Of a stretch of DNA of 64,000 bases, positions 52,172 to 60,145 are shown one piece after another. The notes beneath the pieces were generated by a model. The model saw nothing but the letters and a program-made list of their open reading frames with translations, did not search any database and was not told where the DNA came from. The stretch is from CAYMRL01 sp964398985 (GTDB lineage Bacteria; Deinococcota; Deinococci; Deinococcales; Trueperaceae), in the NCBI GenBank assembly GCA_964398985.1, contig CAYNOS010000003.1, forward strand, positions 43,614-107,613. The letters run 5' to 3'. The translations under genes and the position numbers were made by a program. Within the stretch, counting starts at the first letter, position 1, and each line of letters starts with the position of its first letter.

Positions 52172-53293
52172 CTAGCGTGGTCCCTCGCTCAGCGCCCGCT
52201 CCACTGCCTCGGCCACCCGCAAGATCGTCGAAGGCGGAAGCTTCGGGTAGATCGGAACGCTCACCACCCGGCGGCAAGCGGCCTCAGCCACCGGAGCGCG
52301 CCCGTACCGCCGCCCGCGCGGTTGGCTCGTCAGGGGCGCCGGGTAGAAGCGCGAGAACGCCACGCCCGCGCGCGCCAACTCCTGCTCGAACGCCGGGCGG
52401 CGCTCCTCGGGCAACTGCAGCGTGAACTGGTGGAAGACGTGCTCCGGCGTCAGCGGCGGCAGGCCCAGCTGCTCGAAGCCCTTGAGCTCCTCCAGGTAGC
52501 CGCGCGCCACCTCGCGCCGAGCGACGTTCCAGGCGTCGACCTTGGGCAGCTTCACCCTCAAGATCGCCGCCTGGATGGCGTCGAGCCTGGAGTTGTGGCC
52601 GAGTCCCTCGTGTCGGTACTTGTCCTCCGGCGTCGAAGCGTGGTTGCGTAGGCTCCGCGCCTTGGCGGCCAGGCCGTCGTCGTCCGTGACGAGCATGCCG
52701 GCGTCACCGTAGGCGCCGAGGTTCTTGGTCGGGTAGAAGCTGAACGCCCCGAGGGTACCGAGCGTGCCGGCGAAGCGGTCGTGAAGCGCGCCGACGCGCG
52801 CGCCGAACGCCTGTGCGGCGTCCTCCAGCACCTGCAGCCGGTGCCGGCGTGCGATCGCCAGCAGCGCCGGCATCTCGGCCGGCAACCCGAAGATGTGCAC
52901 CGGGATGAGCGCCTTGGTGTTCTTGGTGACCAGCCGCTCGACGGTGGCCGGGTCGAGGTTGAGGGTCACCGGGTCGACGTCGCCGAACACCGGCTTGGCA
53001 CCGACGCGCAAGATCGCCTCGCTGGTGGCGAAGAAGCTGAAGGGGCTGGTGATGACCTCGTCGCCGGGACCGATACCTAGGACTTCCAGGCCGATGATCA
53101 GCGCGTCGGTCCCGGAGTTGAGCCCGATGGCATGCTTGACGCCAAGATAGGCGGCGGCCTCCGCCTCGAACGCCTCGACCTCGGGCCCCCCGATGAACTG
53201 GCCGCTGCGGAGCACGCGGTCGATGGCCGCGGTGACGGCCTCGTGCAACTCCTCGACCTCGGCTTTCGGGTCCAGCATGGGAACGTGGCTCAC
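52172..53293 (-). CDS. DegT/DnrJ/EryC1/StrS-family aminotransferase
   Basis: A 373-aa PLP-dependent enzyme of the sugar aminotransferase family. Visible are GLNSGTDALIIGLEVLGIGPGDEVITSPFSFFA, the PLP-phosphate and Asp region VLEDAAQAFGA, and the PLP Lys in SFYPTKNLGAYGDAGM. These enzymes transaminate a keto-sugar linked to a nucleotide. No other sugar-nucleotide genes are in the window, so the product is unknown. The start is GTG 53293; an internal ATG five codons later is possible. Confidence 0.9.
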   Translation of the reverse strand: MSHVPMLDPKAEVEELHEAVTAAIDRVLRSGQFIGGPEVEAFEAEAAAYLGVKHAIGLNSGTDALIIGLEVLGIGPGDEVITSPFSFFATSEAILRVGAKPVFGDVDPVTLNLDPATVERLVTKNTKALIPVHIFGLPAEMPALLAIARRHRLQVLEDAAQAFGARVGALHDRFAGTLGTLGAFSFYPTKNLGAYGDAGMLVTDDDGLAAKARSLRNHASTPEDKYRHEGLGHNSRLDAIQAAILRVKLPKVDAWNVARREVARGYLEELKGFEQLGLPPLTPEHVFHQFTLQLPEERRPAFEQELARAGVAFSRFYPAPLTSQPRGRRYGRAPVAEAACRRVVSVPIYPKLPPSTILRVAEAVERALSEGPR

Positions 53294-53389
53294 TGGCGGG
53301 CATCATGCCACGTTCTGCTAGAGTGGGCGCCCAGCCGAATTGCGGTGCCCGGGGCCAGAGACCGGCCCTGCGTGGAAACGAGGGTCGAC

Positions 53390-55660
53390 ATGCGCGGTTC
53401 TTCGAGATTCCCTGTCGTTGCTGCCCTGATCGTCAGCCTGTTGACCTGGCAGCTCAGGCCGCCCGCGGTTCTGGCCCAGGCAGCCACGCCGGGCGCCGAC
53501 CGGGTCGAGCGTCTGTTCACCGCGCTCGAGGACGCCTCCTCCAAGCTACCGCGTGACCTCTTCACCGCCGACGGGGTGCTGCTCACCACCGACCTGACCC
53601 CCGAAGGGGCTTTCGCATGGGTGCGGGACAACACGCACCTGGTGGCCTACCAGGGCGCTCTCAGAGGCGTCACCGGCATGCTGCTCGACCGCTCCGGCAA
53701 CAGTCTGGACCGCGCCTTGCTGCTGCAGAACCTTATCGACGGGCTTGGTTACGACACGCGGCTGGCGCGCGCCGAGTTGAGCGCCGAGCAGCTCGAAGTC
53801 GTGGTGGCAGCGGCCCGCGCCGCCACTGCCGACGCCTCGAACCCTCTCGTATCCAGCATCGACACCGCCGAGATCGAGAGTCAGGCTGCCACCTTCGACA
53901 TCGATGCCGCCGAGCTGATCGGCGTGATGACTTCGGTGGCAGCCGCCGGTGTCGCGATGCAAGCGGAGATTGCCGCCCGCGTGGACGTTCAGACGCCGGC
54001 GCTGGCGCAGGTCGCCGGCGCGTCAGCGACCGAGCACCTGGTCGCCGAGCAGCGTCGCCACCTCTCTCAGCACTGGTGGCTGCAGTACCAGGACAACGGC
54101 GCCTGGCTCGACCTCGACCCCACCTTGCCGGATGCCGCGCCAGGCGACTCGCTGGCGGTTCCGGCCGAAACGCTCGACGTCTTCGGCATCGCCGAACTGC
54201 CTGCGGAACTCGTCCACAGCCTGACGCTCAGAGTGGTCCTGGAGTGCGCCGTCGACGGCGCCTTGACCGAGACCGTGCTGGTCGAGGTGGCCGGCCTCGT
54301 GCCCGCGCAACTGATCGGCCGGCGGATCAGTGTCTATCACGTCGGCTCGGGGCTCCCCGCCGCTTCGACCCTCGACCTCGACACGATCGCGGACACCGTC
54401 ATGGAGAACGACAACTGGTTCCCGGTGATCTCGGTCGGCACGTCGAGCACCTACGACCTGGAGTTCAACGCCTCGGACTGCGGAGTGGCCGCCCCCAGCG
54501 TGGGCTTCCTCGGCGGCGCCATCAACCGGGTGCTGGGGGACGTCGACTCCCTGTTCGGAGACGCACTGGCAGCCGAAGGCGACGCTGTCACCGCCATGCA
54601 CATCGAGTACGTCGTCAACGTGCCGGGAGAGGCGCCGGCCAGCGTGCGGCGCAGCGTCTTCGATGCCCTTGGCGAAGCCGATCGGCAGGCTGGGGTCGCC
54701 CGAGGTCCCAGCAGTGAAGACGCGCGGCGCGCTTGGCGACTGGCATTGCTGGGCGAGACCGAGATCCTCGCAACCGTAGGAAGGCTCGACGAGCGGTTCG
54801 TGATGCAGTTGGTGGTCGACGCGCTGCTCGCCCAGGCGCCCGTCGTGGTCGCCACCCTCGACGCTGCCACTGACGAGGAAGTGAATGCGCTGAGCGAGCG
54901 CGCTGCCGCCGTTCAGCCCGTTCCCAGCGCGCTTTACGGGCTCGCGATCAGCCGCCAGACTGACATGCCGAACGCGGTCTACCAGGACCGCCTCAACCTC
55001 CTCAACCGACACAGCTGGCTGGCCGAGGGCGCGGACGCCGCCGTCGGTTACCGGCAGGCGTTCGACTTCGTCGTGAACCAGGTGGCTTCCACCTCAGCCT
55101 CGAGCCAAGAGGTGGTGGCCCAAGGCGTTCGGGACACCAACGCCGAGACACTTCTGGAACGCAGCACCTGCGAGGTTGCGCTGGCAGCAGAGTTCTGCAC
55201 GCTTCAAGCCAACGCCGGCGACTTGCTCGCCGCCGGTGGTGCCGACTGGGTCACGGTGACGAGCGAAACGGAGCTGGTGGCTCTGGCATGGCCAGAGGAC
55301 GCGCTCGCCAGGGCGAGACGTGACCTCCAGGACGGCTACAGCTTGCTGGCGCCCACCAACGCCCCTGCCAACCAGGAGAGCCACTGGTGGCGCGTCGATC
55401 CGACGACTGGCGCCACGCTCGGGGTAAGCGAGCGCGGCTGGGGTGCGACTGCGGTCGAGTACTCGTTCATCCTCACCAACGTCAGCTTCTACTACTGCCT
55501 CAAGGGGGGCGGCGGAACCCAGCGGAGCATCATCCTCTGCGGGCTCGGTTACATGGCCGGCGGCGGGGCGGCGGTGTTGGCCGCCGGGCCCGCCGGCGTC
55601 GCGTTCATCTTCGGGCTTGCCGCGGCGATCCTGATGGGAGAAGGTGGCCTAGGCAGCTGA
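53390..55660 (+). CDS. Large exported protein with transglutaminase-like domain lacking the Cys
   Basis: A 756-aa protein with a signal peptide (FPVVAALIVSLLTW through VLAQA). Residues about 75-250 look like a transglutaminase-like fold: GNSLDRALLLQNLIDGLGYDTRL in place of the usual catalytic G-x-C block (Ser replaces Cys), then HWWLQYQ and WLDLDPT for the His and Asp. The middle is helical and unrecognised. The end (about 690-756) is Gly/Ala-rich and hydrophobic with two Cys, and could be a membrane hairpin. GAGGG precedes ATG 53390. A TAGAGT box lies at 53319-53324. No similar gene stands nearby. Confidence 0.7.
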   Translation: MRGSSRFPVVAALIVSLLTWQLRPPAVLAQAATPGADRVERLFTALEDASSKLPRDLFTADGVLLTTDLTPEGAFAWVRDNTHLVAYQGALRGVTGMLLDRSGNSLDRALLLQNLIDGLGYDTRLARAELSAEQLEVVVAAARAATADASNPLVSSIDTAEIESQAATFDIDAAELIGVMTSVAAAGVAMQAEIAARVDVQTPALAQVAGASATEHLVAEQRRHLSQHWWLQYQDNGAWLDLDPTLPDAAPGDSLAVPAETLDVFGIAELPAELVHSLTLRVVLECAVDGALTETVLVEVAGLVPAQLIGRRISVYHVGSGLPAASTLDLDTIADTVMENDNWFPVISVGTSSTYDLEFNASDCGVAAPSVGFLGGAINRVLGDVDSLFGDALAAEGDAVTAMHIEYVVNVPGEAPASVRRSVFDALGEADRQAGVARGPSSEDARRAWRLALLGETEILATVGRLDERFVMQLVVDALLAQAPVVVATLDAATDEEVNALSERAAAVQPVPSALYGLAISRQTDMPNAVYQDRLNLLNRHSWLAEGADAAVGYRQAFDFVVNQVASTSASSQEVVAQGVRDTNAETLLERSTCEVALAAEFCTLQANAGDLLAAGGADWVTVTSETELVALAWPEDALARARRDLQDGYSLLAPTNAPANQESHWWRVDPTTGATLGVSERGWGATAVEYSFILTNVSFYYCLKGGGGTQRSIILCGLGYMAGGGAAVLAAGPAGVAFIFGLAAAILMGEGGLGS

Positions 55661-55678
55661 CGGCCGAAACCGGTCGCC

Positions 55679-56602
55679 TCAGCGCTTCCCGCGCAGCTTC
55701 GGATCCAGCGCGTCGCGCAGCCCGTCGCCCATGAAGTTGATGCTGAGCACGGTCAGCGATATGAACATGCCGGGCCACACCACGCGCATCGGCGTGAGGC
55801 CGAGGTAGTCGCGGCCGTCGAACAGCAGCCGGCCCCAGGTCGGCACGTCGGGCGGGAAGCCGAGACCCAGAAACGACAGGGCCGACTCGGTGATGATCGC
55901 GCTTGCCATGCCCAACGACGCCGAGACCAGGATCGGGCTCATCACGTTCGGCAGGATGTGAGTCCACATGATGCGGTTGGAGCCGGAGCCGAGCGCGTCG
56001 GCGGCGGTGACGAACTCGCGCTCCTTGAGCGCCAGCACCTCGCCCCGCACCACGCGCGCGGTGTTCATCCACGAGGTGATGCCGATGATCGTCACGATCA
56101 GCACGAAGATGCCCGCCTGCGGGCCCATCGCGGCCCTCAACGCATCTCGAAAGAGCAGCACCGCCACCAGCAGCAGAGGCAGGATCGGTAGCGCCAGGAA
56201 CATGTCGGTGATGCGCATCAGCGGGCCGTCGAGCCGCTTGTAGTAGCCGGCCAGCTGACCGATGACGGTGCCGACGATCACGCTGATCAGCATCGCCGCC
56301 AGCCCGACCGTCAGCGACACGCGGCCGCCGGCTAGGTTCTGAGCCAGCAGGTCGCGACCCAGGTTGTCGGTGCCGAAGGGGTGCTCCAGGGAGGGCGGCA
56401 GGCTGCGCGCACGCACGTTGGTCTTCAGCGGATCGACTTGGTAGATCAGCGGGCCGACGACGACCGTCAAGACGATCAGGAGCAGCACGATCATCCCGGC
56501 GACGGCGCCCTTGTGACGCGAGAACTGGTACCACAGTTCGCCGGCGCGGCTGCGGTTCTTGACCGGCTTGGCGAGCCCTCCTCCGGAAACCTCAATAGCC
56601 AC
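55679..56602 (-). CDS. Peptide ABC transporter permease, DppC/OppC type
   Basis: A 307-aa inner-membrane permease. It has one N-terminal helix (KGAVAGMIVLLLIVLTVVVGPLI), a periplasmic loop with HPFGTDNLGRDLLAQ typical of DppC, then five helices with the EAA-like loop ALKEREFVTAADALG. The DppB-like permease lies 8 bp upstream and the binding protein beyond it. The transporter ATPase genes are not next to it in this window. Confidence 0.93.
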   Translation of the reverse strand: MAIEVSGGGLAKPVKNRSRAGELWYQFSRHKGAVAGMIVLLLIVLTVVVGPLIYQVDPLKTNVRARSLPPSLEHPFGTDNLGRDLLAQNLAGGRVSLTVGLAAMLISVIVGTVIGQLAGYYKRLDGPLMRITDMFLALPILPLLLVAVLLFRDALRAAMGPQAGIFVLIVTIIGITSWMNTARVVRGEVLALKEREFVTAADALGSGSNRIMWTHILPNVMSPILVSASLGMASAIITESALSFLGLGFPPDVPTWGRLLFDGRDYLGLTPMRVVWPGMFISLTVLSINFMGDGLRDALDPKLRGKR

Positions 56603-56610
56603 GCTGCACC

Positions 56611-57624
56611 TCAGTCATAGCGGATCCTCGGATCCAGGAAGCCGTAGGCGATGTCGGCGAGGATGTTGAACACGACGATCAGCACCGCGAAGATGAAGCT
56701 GATCGATTGCACCATCGGGATATCGGAGGCGTAGATCGCGCGGATCAGCAGGTCACCGAGGCCGTTGACCCTGAAGATCTGCTCGGTGATGATCGCGCCG
56801 GTGAAGATGCCGGGGATGCCCAGCGCGATCAGCGTGACCACCGGGATCAGGCTGTTGCGCAGCACGTGGCCGAGCACCACCGCCTTCTCCATGAGGCCTT
56901 TGGAGCGGGCGGTGCGAGCGTAGTCCTGACTGAGGTTGTCGAGCATCGTCGAGCGCATGAAGCGACTCAACTGCGACGCGTTGAAGAACGCCAGCACCGT
57001 TACCGGCATGATCATCTGCTTGACCTGCTGGACGAACGTCGGCCAGTCCCTGACCACCAAGGTCGTGTCGTAGATCGACGGCAGCCACCTCAAGGTGACG
57101 CTGAAGATGATGATCGCCAGGAGCCCGGTGAAGAACGTCGGCACCGAGAAGCCGATCAGCGAGACGAAGGTGCCGACCTGGTCGAACCACGAGTACTGCC
57201 GGTACGCCGACAGCACCCCGACGGGGATCGCAATAATCACCCCGAACAGGTAAGCGAGCCCGACGACCCACAGCGTCTGCGGCAGGCGCTGGACGATCAA
57301 GTCGTAGACAGGACTGCGCGTCGTCCACGACAGGATGCGGGTGCGGTTGGCGTCGCCGGGGACGTCGATGCCGGTGGCGTTCTCGAAGAGCGCGATGGGC
57401 TCGTAATAGAAGAACTGCCTCAGCCACTTGAAGTACTTGACCAGGAACGGATCATCGAGCCCCAGCGACGCGCGGATGTTCATGCGCGTCTCGATCGACA
57501 GCGTCATCGGCAGGTTCCCGGTGGGATCGCCGGGAGCCAGGTCGAGGAGCGCGAAGATGATGAAGCTGATGACCAGCAGCGTCGGGATGGCGGTCAGCAG
57601 GCGCCGGATCAGGTACTGGGTCAT
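56611..57624 (-). CDS. Peptide ABC transporter permease, DppB/OppB type
   Basis: A 337-aa permease that begins with the typical DppB N-terminus (MTQYLIRRLLTAIPTLLVISFIIFALLDLAPGDP) and has the EAA-like loop RSTMLDNLSQDYARTARSKGL. A long N-terminal periplasmic region (about 60-110) is somewhat extended compared with the family. It is 8 bp upstream of the DppC-type gene. Confidence 0.93.
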   Translation of the reverse strand: MTQYLIRRLLTAIPTLLVISFIIFALLDLAPGDPTGNLPMTLSIETRMNIRASLGLDDPFLVKYFKWLRQFFYYEPIALFENATGIDVPGDANRTRILSWTTRSPVYDLIVQRLPQTLWVVGLAYLFGVIIAIPVGVLSAYRQYSWFDQVGTFVSLIGFSVPTFFTGLLAIIIFSVTLRWLPSIYDTTLVVRDWPTFVQQVKQMIMPVTVLAFFNASQLSRFMRSTMLDNLSQDYARTARSKGLMEKAVVLGHVLRNSLIPVVTLIALGIPGIFTGAIITEQIFRVNGLGDLLIRAIYASDIPMVQSISFIFAVLIVVFNILADIAYGFLDPRIRYD

Positions 57625-57680
57625 TGTGCGTTACCAACAGAGAAGTCGGTCATTCGTATAGGCATCCGGAAGATAGGGGC

Positions 57681-57708
57681 GGGGGAGCGGCGTGGTGCCC
57701 GCTCCCCC
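57681..57708 (-). promoter_or_regulatory. Stem-loop between binding-protein and permease genes
   Basis: GGGGGAGCGG and CCGCTCCCCC form a perfect 10-bp stem with an 8-nt loop, 33 nt after the binding-protein stop codon. No T-run follows. Such hairpins after binding-protein genes commonly stabilise the upstream mRNA and make the binding protein more abundant than the permeases; that role is inferred here. Confidence 0.6.
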
Positions 57709-57740
57709 GGTACCCGGGTCAGTTAACTATGCCGAGACCC

Positions 57741-59444
57741 TCAGTTACCGCGGTACCAGTCCGCGATGTTCCAAAGCTCGGAATCCCACGAGTTCTTCTC
57801 CGTGCCAAGCAGGGTGTTGGCGCGGGCCGAGACGTCGCCGCGGTAGACGAGCGGGACGATCACGTAGTCCTGCACGACGATGTCGTTGAGGCGCTTGATG
57901 ATTTCGGAGCGCTCGTCGAGGTCGGCCGTGACGGACAGGCGAGCGTGGAGCTCGTCGAACTCTGGGTTGCAGTAGCGGGTGTTGTTCGAGCCGAGCCAGT
58001 TGTTCGCGCGCTGCGAGGCCTGGCTGCACAGGTACGCCGCGATGTACGCGGGGATGTCCGTGCCCGAGGCGCTCGAGGTGTACATCTGCACGTCGGCCCA
58101 GAACTTGCCGTAGGTGTCGGGACTGCTCGGGTCGTTACCGAAGAAGACGCCGGCGTCGGAGTTCTTCAGTTCGGTTTCGACGCCGATCTCGCGCCACCAC
58201 TCCTGGATGAGCGCCTGGAAGTCCTGGCGCACGGCGTTGGTGGAGGTCTGGTACAGCACGCTCAAGCGCACGCCGTCCTTGACGCGGACGCCGTCAGGGC
58301 CGCGGACCCAGCCGGCTTCGTCGAGCAGGGCGTTGGCGCCCTCGATGTCCTGGACCTCACAGCCGTCGTTGGCGGTCGAGGCGTACATCGCCGGGGCGGG
58401 CACCAGGTTACAGGTGACGCGACCGGTGGCGCCGTAGCCGACTTCGACGAGGACTTCCTGGTCGATCGCCATGGCCATCGCCTGGCGGACGCGGATGTCG
58501 GTGAGGAACGGGTGCGCGTTGAGGCCGCCCATCAGCTCGCCGCGGTTCTCGCCGAGCGAGGGGTCGACGTCGGTCCACTGGAACATGACGCGTTCCATCG
58601 AGGTGCCGAACGAGGTGGTGAGCTGGCCGAGGCCGGCAGCTTCCATCTGCGCGAGGACTTCGGGGGCGACCTGCAGGTTCCAGGCCCAGTCGGCTTCACC
58701 GGTCTCGAGGACGGCGCGAGCAGCGGCGGCGGCGTCGCCACCACCCTTGATCACGACGGTCGAGAAGGCGGGCTTGTCGGCTTCGCGGTAGTGCTCGTTG
58801 ATGCCGTAGGTGACGACGTCGTTGGGGCGCATGTCGGTGACGACGTACGGGCCCGTGCCGACGGGGTAGAAGTTCGCGTCCGTGCAGGTCTGCATGTTGG
58901 CGCCGAGGCAGTCAGCGAACTGAGCGGCCTGGATCACCGGGGCTTCGGCTCCGACGAAGGCGCTGTACGGGACAGGCTTCGGCGCGTCGAAGTGGATGGT
59001 GAAGCTGGTGTCGGAGTGGGCGGTGAAGCCGACGATGCCGTCGAAGAAGTCTTCGGCGACGCAGCCCCCACCGGAGGTGCAGTACTCCCAAGTGAACTCG
59101 AAGTCACGCGGGGTCAGCGGCGTGCCGTCCGACCACAGGATCCCGGGATGGAAGTTCCACGTGATGCTGGTGAAGTCCGGCGCCACGCCGCCGTTCTCGA
59201 CGGTCGGGAGTTCGGTCGCGAGCCACGGCACGTAGTTGCCGTCCGTGTCGTAACGAACCAGGGGCTCGAGCACGATCGAGGACGCGTAGATGTCCTTGGT
59301 GCCGCCCGAAAGGTACGGGTTGATGATGGAAATTGCCTGCCAGTAGACGAGATTGACGGTTCCGTCTCTGCCGCGCTGGGCGAACGCTGTCGCCACCAGG
59401 GCCAACAGAACCACCGCAACGACCAGTCTTCGAATCGACTTCAT
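57741..59444 (-). CDS. Peptide ABC transporter substrate-binding protein, family 5
   Basis: A 567-aa exported solute-binding protein with signal peptide (SIRRLVVAVVLLALVATAFAQ; no lipobox). It has the family pattern of SBP_bac_5: an N-terminal strand LVYWQAISIINPYL, WLATELPTVENGG, and FHPGILWSDGTPLTPRDFEFTWEYC near residue 130. GGAGG precedes ATG 59444, and a TTGACG-16 bp-TAGGCT promoter is visible upstream. It precedes two permease genes, separated by a stem-loop. Peptides or similar compounds are the likely substrate. Confidence 0.94.
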   Translation of the reverse strand: MKSIRRLVVAVVLLALVATAFAQRGRDGTVNLVYWQAISIINPYLSGGTKDIYASSIVLEPLVRYDTDGNYVPWLATELPTVENGGVAPDFTSITWNFHPGILWSDGTPLTPRDFEFTWEYCTSGGGCVAEDFFDGIVGFTAHSDTSFTIHFDAPKPVPYSAFVGAEAPVIQAAQFADCLGANMQTCTDANFYPVGTGPYVVTDMRPNDVVTYGINEHYREADKPAFSTVVIKGGGDAAAAARAVLETGEADWAWNLQVAPEVLAQMEAAGLGQLTTSFGTSMERVMFQWTDVDPSLGENRGELMGGLNAHPFLTDIRVRQAMAMAIDQEVLVEVGYGATGRVTCNLVPAPAMYASTANDGCEVQDIEGANALLDEAGWVRGPDGVRVKDGVRLSVLYQTSTNAVRQDFQALIQEWWREIGVETELKNSDAGVFFGNDPSSPDTYGKFWADVQMYTSSASGTDIPAYIAAYLCSQASQRANNWLGSNNTRYCNPEFDELHARLSVTADLDERSEIIKRLNDIVVQDYVIVPLVYRGDVSARANTLLGTEKNSWDSELWNIADWYRGN

Positions 59445-59487
59445 TGATCCTCCCTCGTATTCCCTTGAATGCGTTGGACGCGACCCA

Positions 59488-59515
59488 AGCCTACAACACG
59501 CAGGGGCGACGTCAA
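59488..59515 (-). promoter_or_regulatory. Promoter of the peptide ABC operon
   Basis: Read on the minus strand: TTGACG, a 16-bp spacer, then TAGGCT. The leader is about 40 nt and includes the ribosome-binding site GGGAGG before ATG 59444. Confidence 0.65.
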
Positions 59516-59555
59516 GCGGGAAGCGGTCTTGCTCGGCGCAACGATTAACGAACGG

Positions 59556-59584
59556 TTGCCAATCTGGAGTCTTCGTGGTTTACT
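59556..59584 (+). promoter_or_regulatory. Predicted promoter of the SAM riboswitch transcript
   Basis: TTGCCA (59556-59561), a 17-bp spacer and TTTACT (59579-59584). Transcription would start about 75 nt before the riboswitch. It stands divergent to the peptide ABC operon promoter. Confidence 0.5.
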
Positions 59585-59668
59585 ACTCGCCACCTTCGCG
59601 CGGCGCTCCTTCGCGGCGCTGACCGGGCGGAGGTCATCCGAAGAGTGCGCTTCGTGCACGCTCGACGG

Positions 59669-59789
59669 CCATATCGAGAGCGGTCGAGGGATCTGGCCCC
59701 ATGACGCCGCAGCAACCAGCCTCCATTCAGGCGGGTGCTAACTCCAGCCGGACTCGAAGCCACGATGGCAGACGGCCGGAAAGATGAGG
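59669..59789 (+). promoter_or_regulatory. SAM-I (S-box) riboswitch
   Basis: The S-box consensus is readable in order: GAGAG and the kink-turn GAGGGA, then TGGCCCCATGA, CGCAGCAACC, the P3 stem, GGTGCTAACTCCAGC, the P4 stem (CCGG/CCGG) and AAAGATGAGG. P1 pairs CCATATC (59669-59675) with GATGAGG (59783-59789), with one mismatch and a G-U pair. The next genes are metY and metX, the expected regulon: SAM binding should lower methionine synthesis. No terminator hairpin with a T-run is seen after it. Instead GAGGAG, a possible Shine-Dalgarno, overlaps the P1 3' strand. The 59445-60145 gap holds this, two promoters and the repeat; the stretch 59845-59948 shows nothing clear. Confidence 0.9.
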
Positions 59790-59799
59790 AGCTAGGCTT

Positions 59800-59844
59800 G
59801 TGAATCCACACAGCTACGCATCGCGAATGCCCAGCGCGGCCTGA
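59800..59844 (+). CDS. Short ORF after the SAM riboswitch (14 aa)
   Basis: GTG 59800 opens a 14-codon ORF 8 nt after GAGGAG, whose bases overlap the 3' strand of riboswitch P1. If used, SAM binding would hide this ribosome-binding site. The peptide has no recognisable feature, and the ORF could be chance. Confidence 0.25.
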   Translation: MNPHSYASRMPSAA

Positions 59845-59948
59845 CGCCGCCTCCGGCCCAGGTCGCCAAGCGCGCCGAGCGCCCCCCTGCCTGCTCGGTG
59901 TCCGGACGTCTTGCAGCGCGCCCGTTCTTGCGCGCGCCTCAAGTTCTG

Positions 59949-60094
59949 CCGGCCGACGAGGGGGTGAGGGTCTCTCGCGCGCCCTCCTCCAATCCATGCA
60001 ACTGATTGCGTCTACACGCACAATTGCATGCCCACGCAACTGATTGCGCCGCGCGGCGCGGGTCCCCAGGGAGACATCCCCACCCCCTAAGGCA
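59949..60094 (-). repeat. Dispersed intergenic repeat, copy 2
   Basis: Reverse-oriented match of 38067-38220. The core hairpin pairs TTGCGT (60006-60011) with ACGCAA (60034-60039) and CACGCA with TGCATG (60015-60020, 60025-60030), around the same CAAT loop; the inner stem differs from copy 1 by a change that keeps pairing as a G-U wobble in RNA. The shared edges are also present. It sits between the SAM riboswitch and metY, 51 bp before the metY ATG. Confidence 0.85.
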
Positions 60095-60145
60095 CACACC
60101 GCGAACCGCTGGGCATGAGCCCACCAACACTAAGGAGAACAGACG

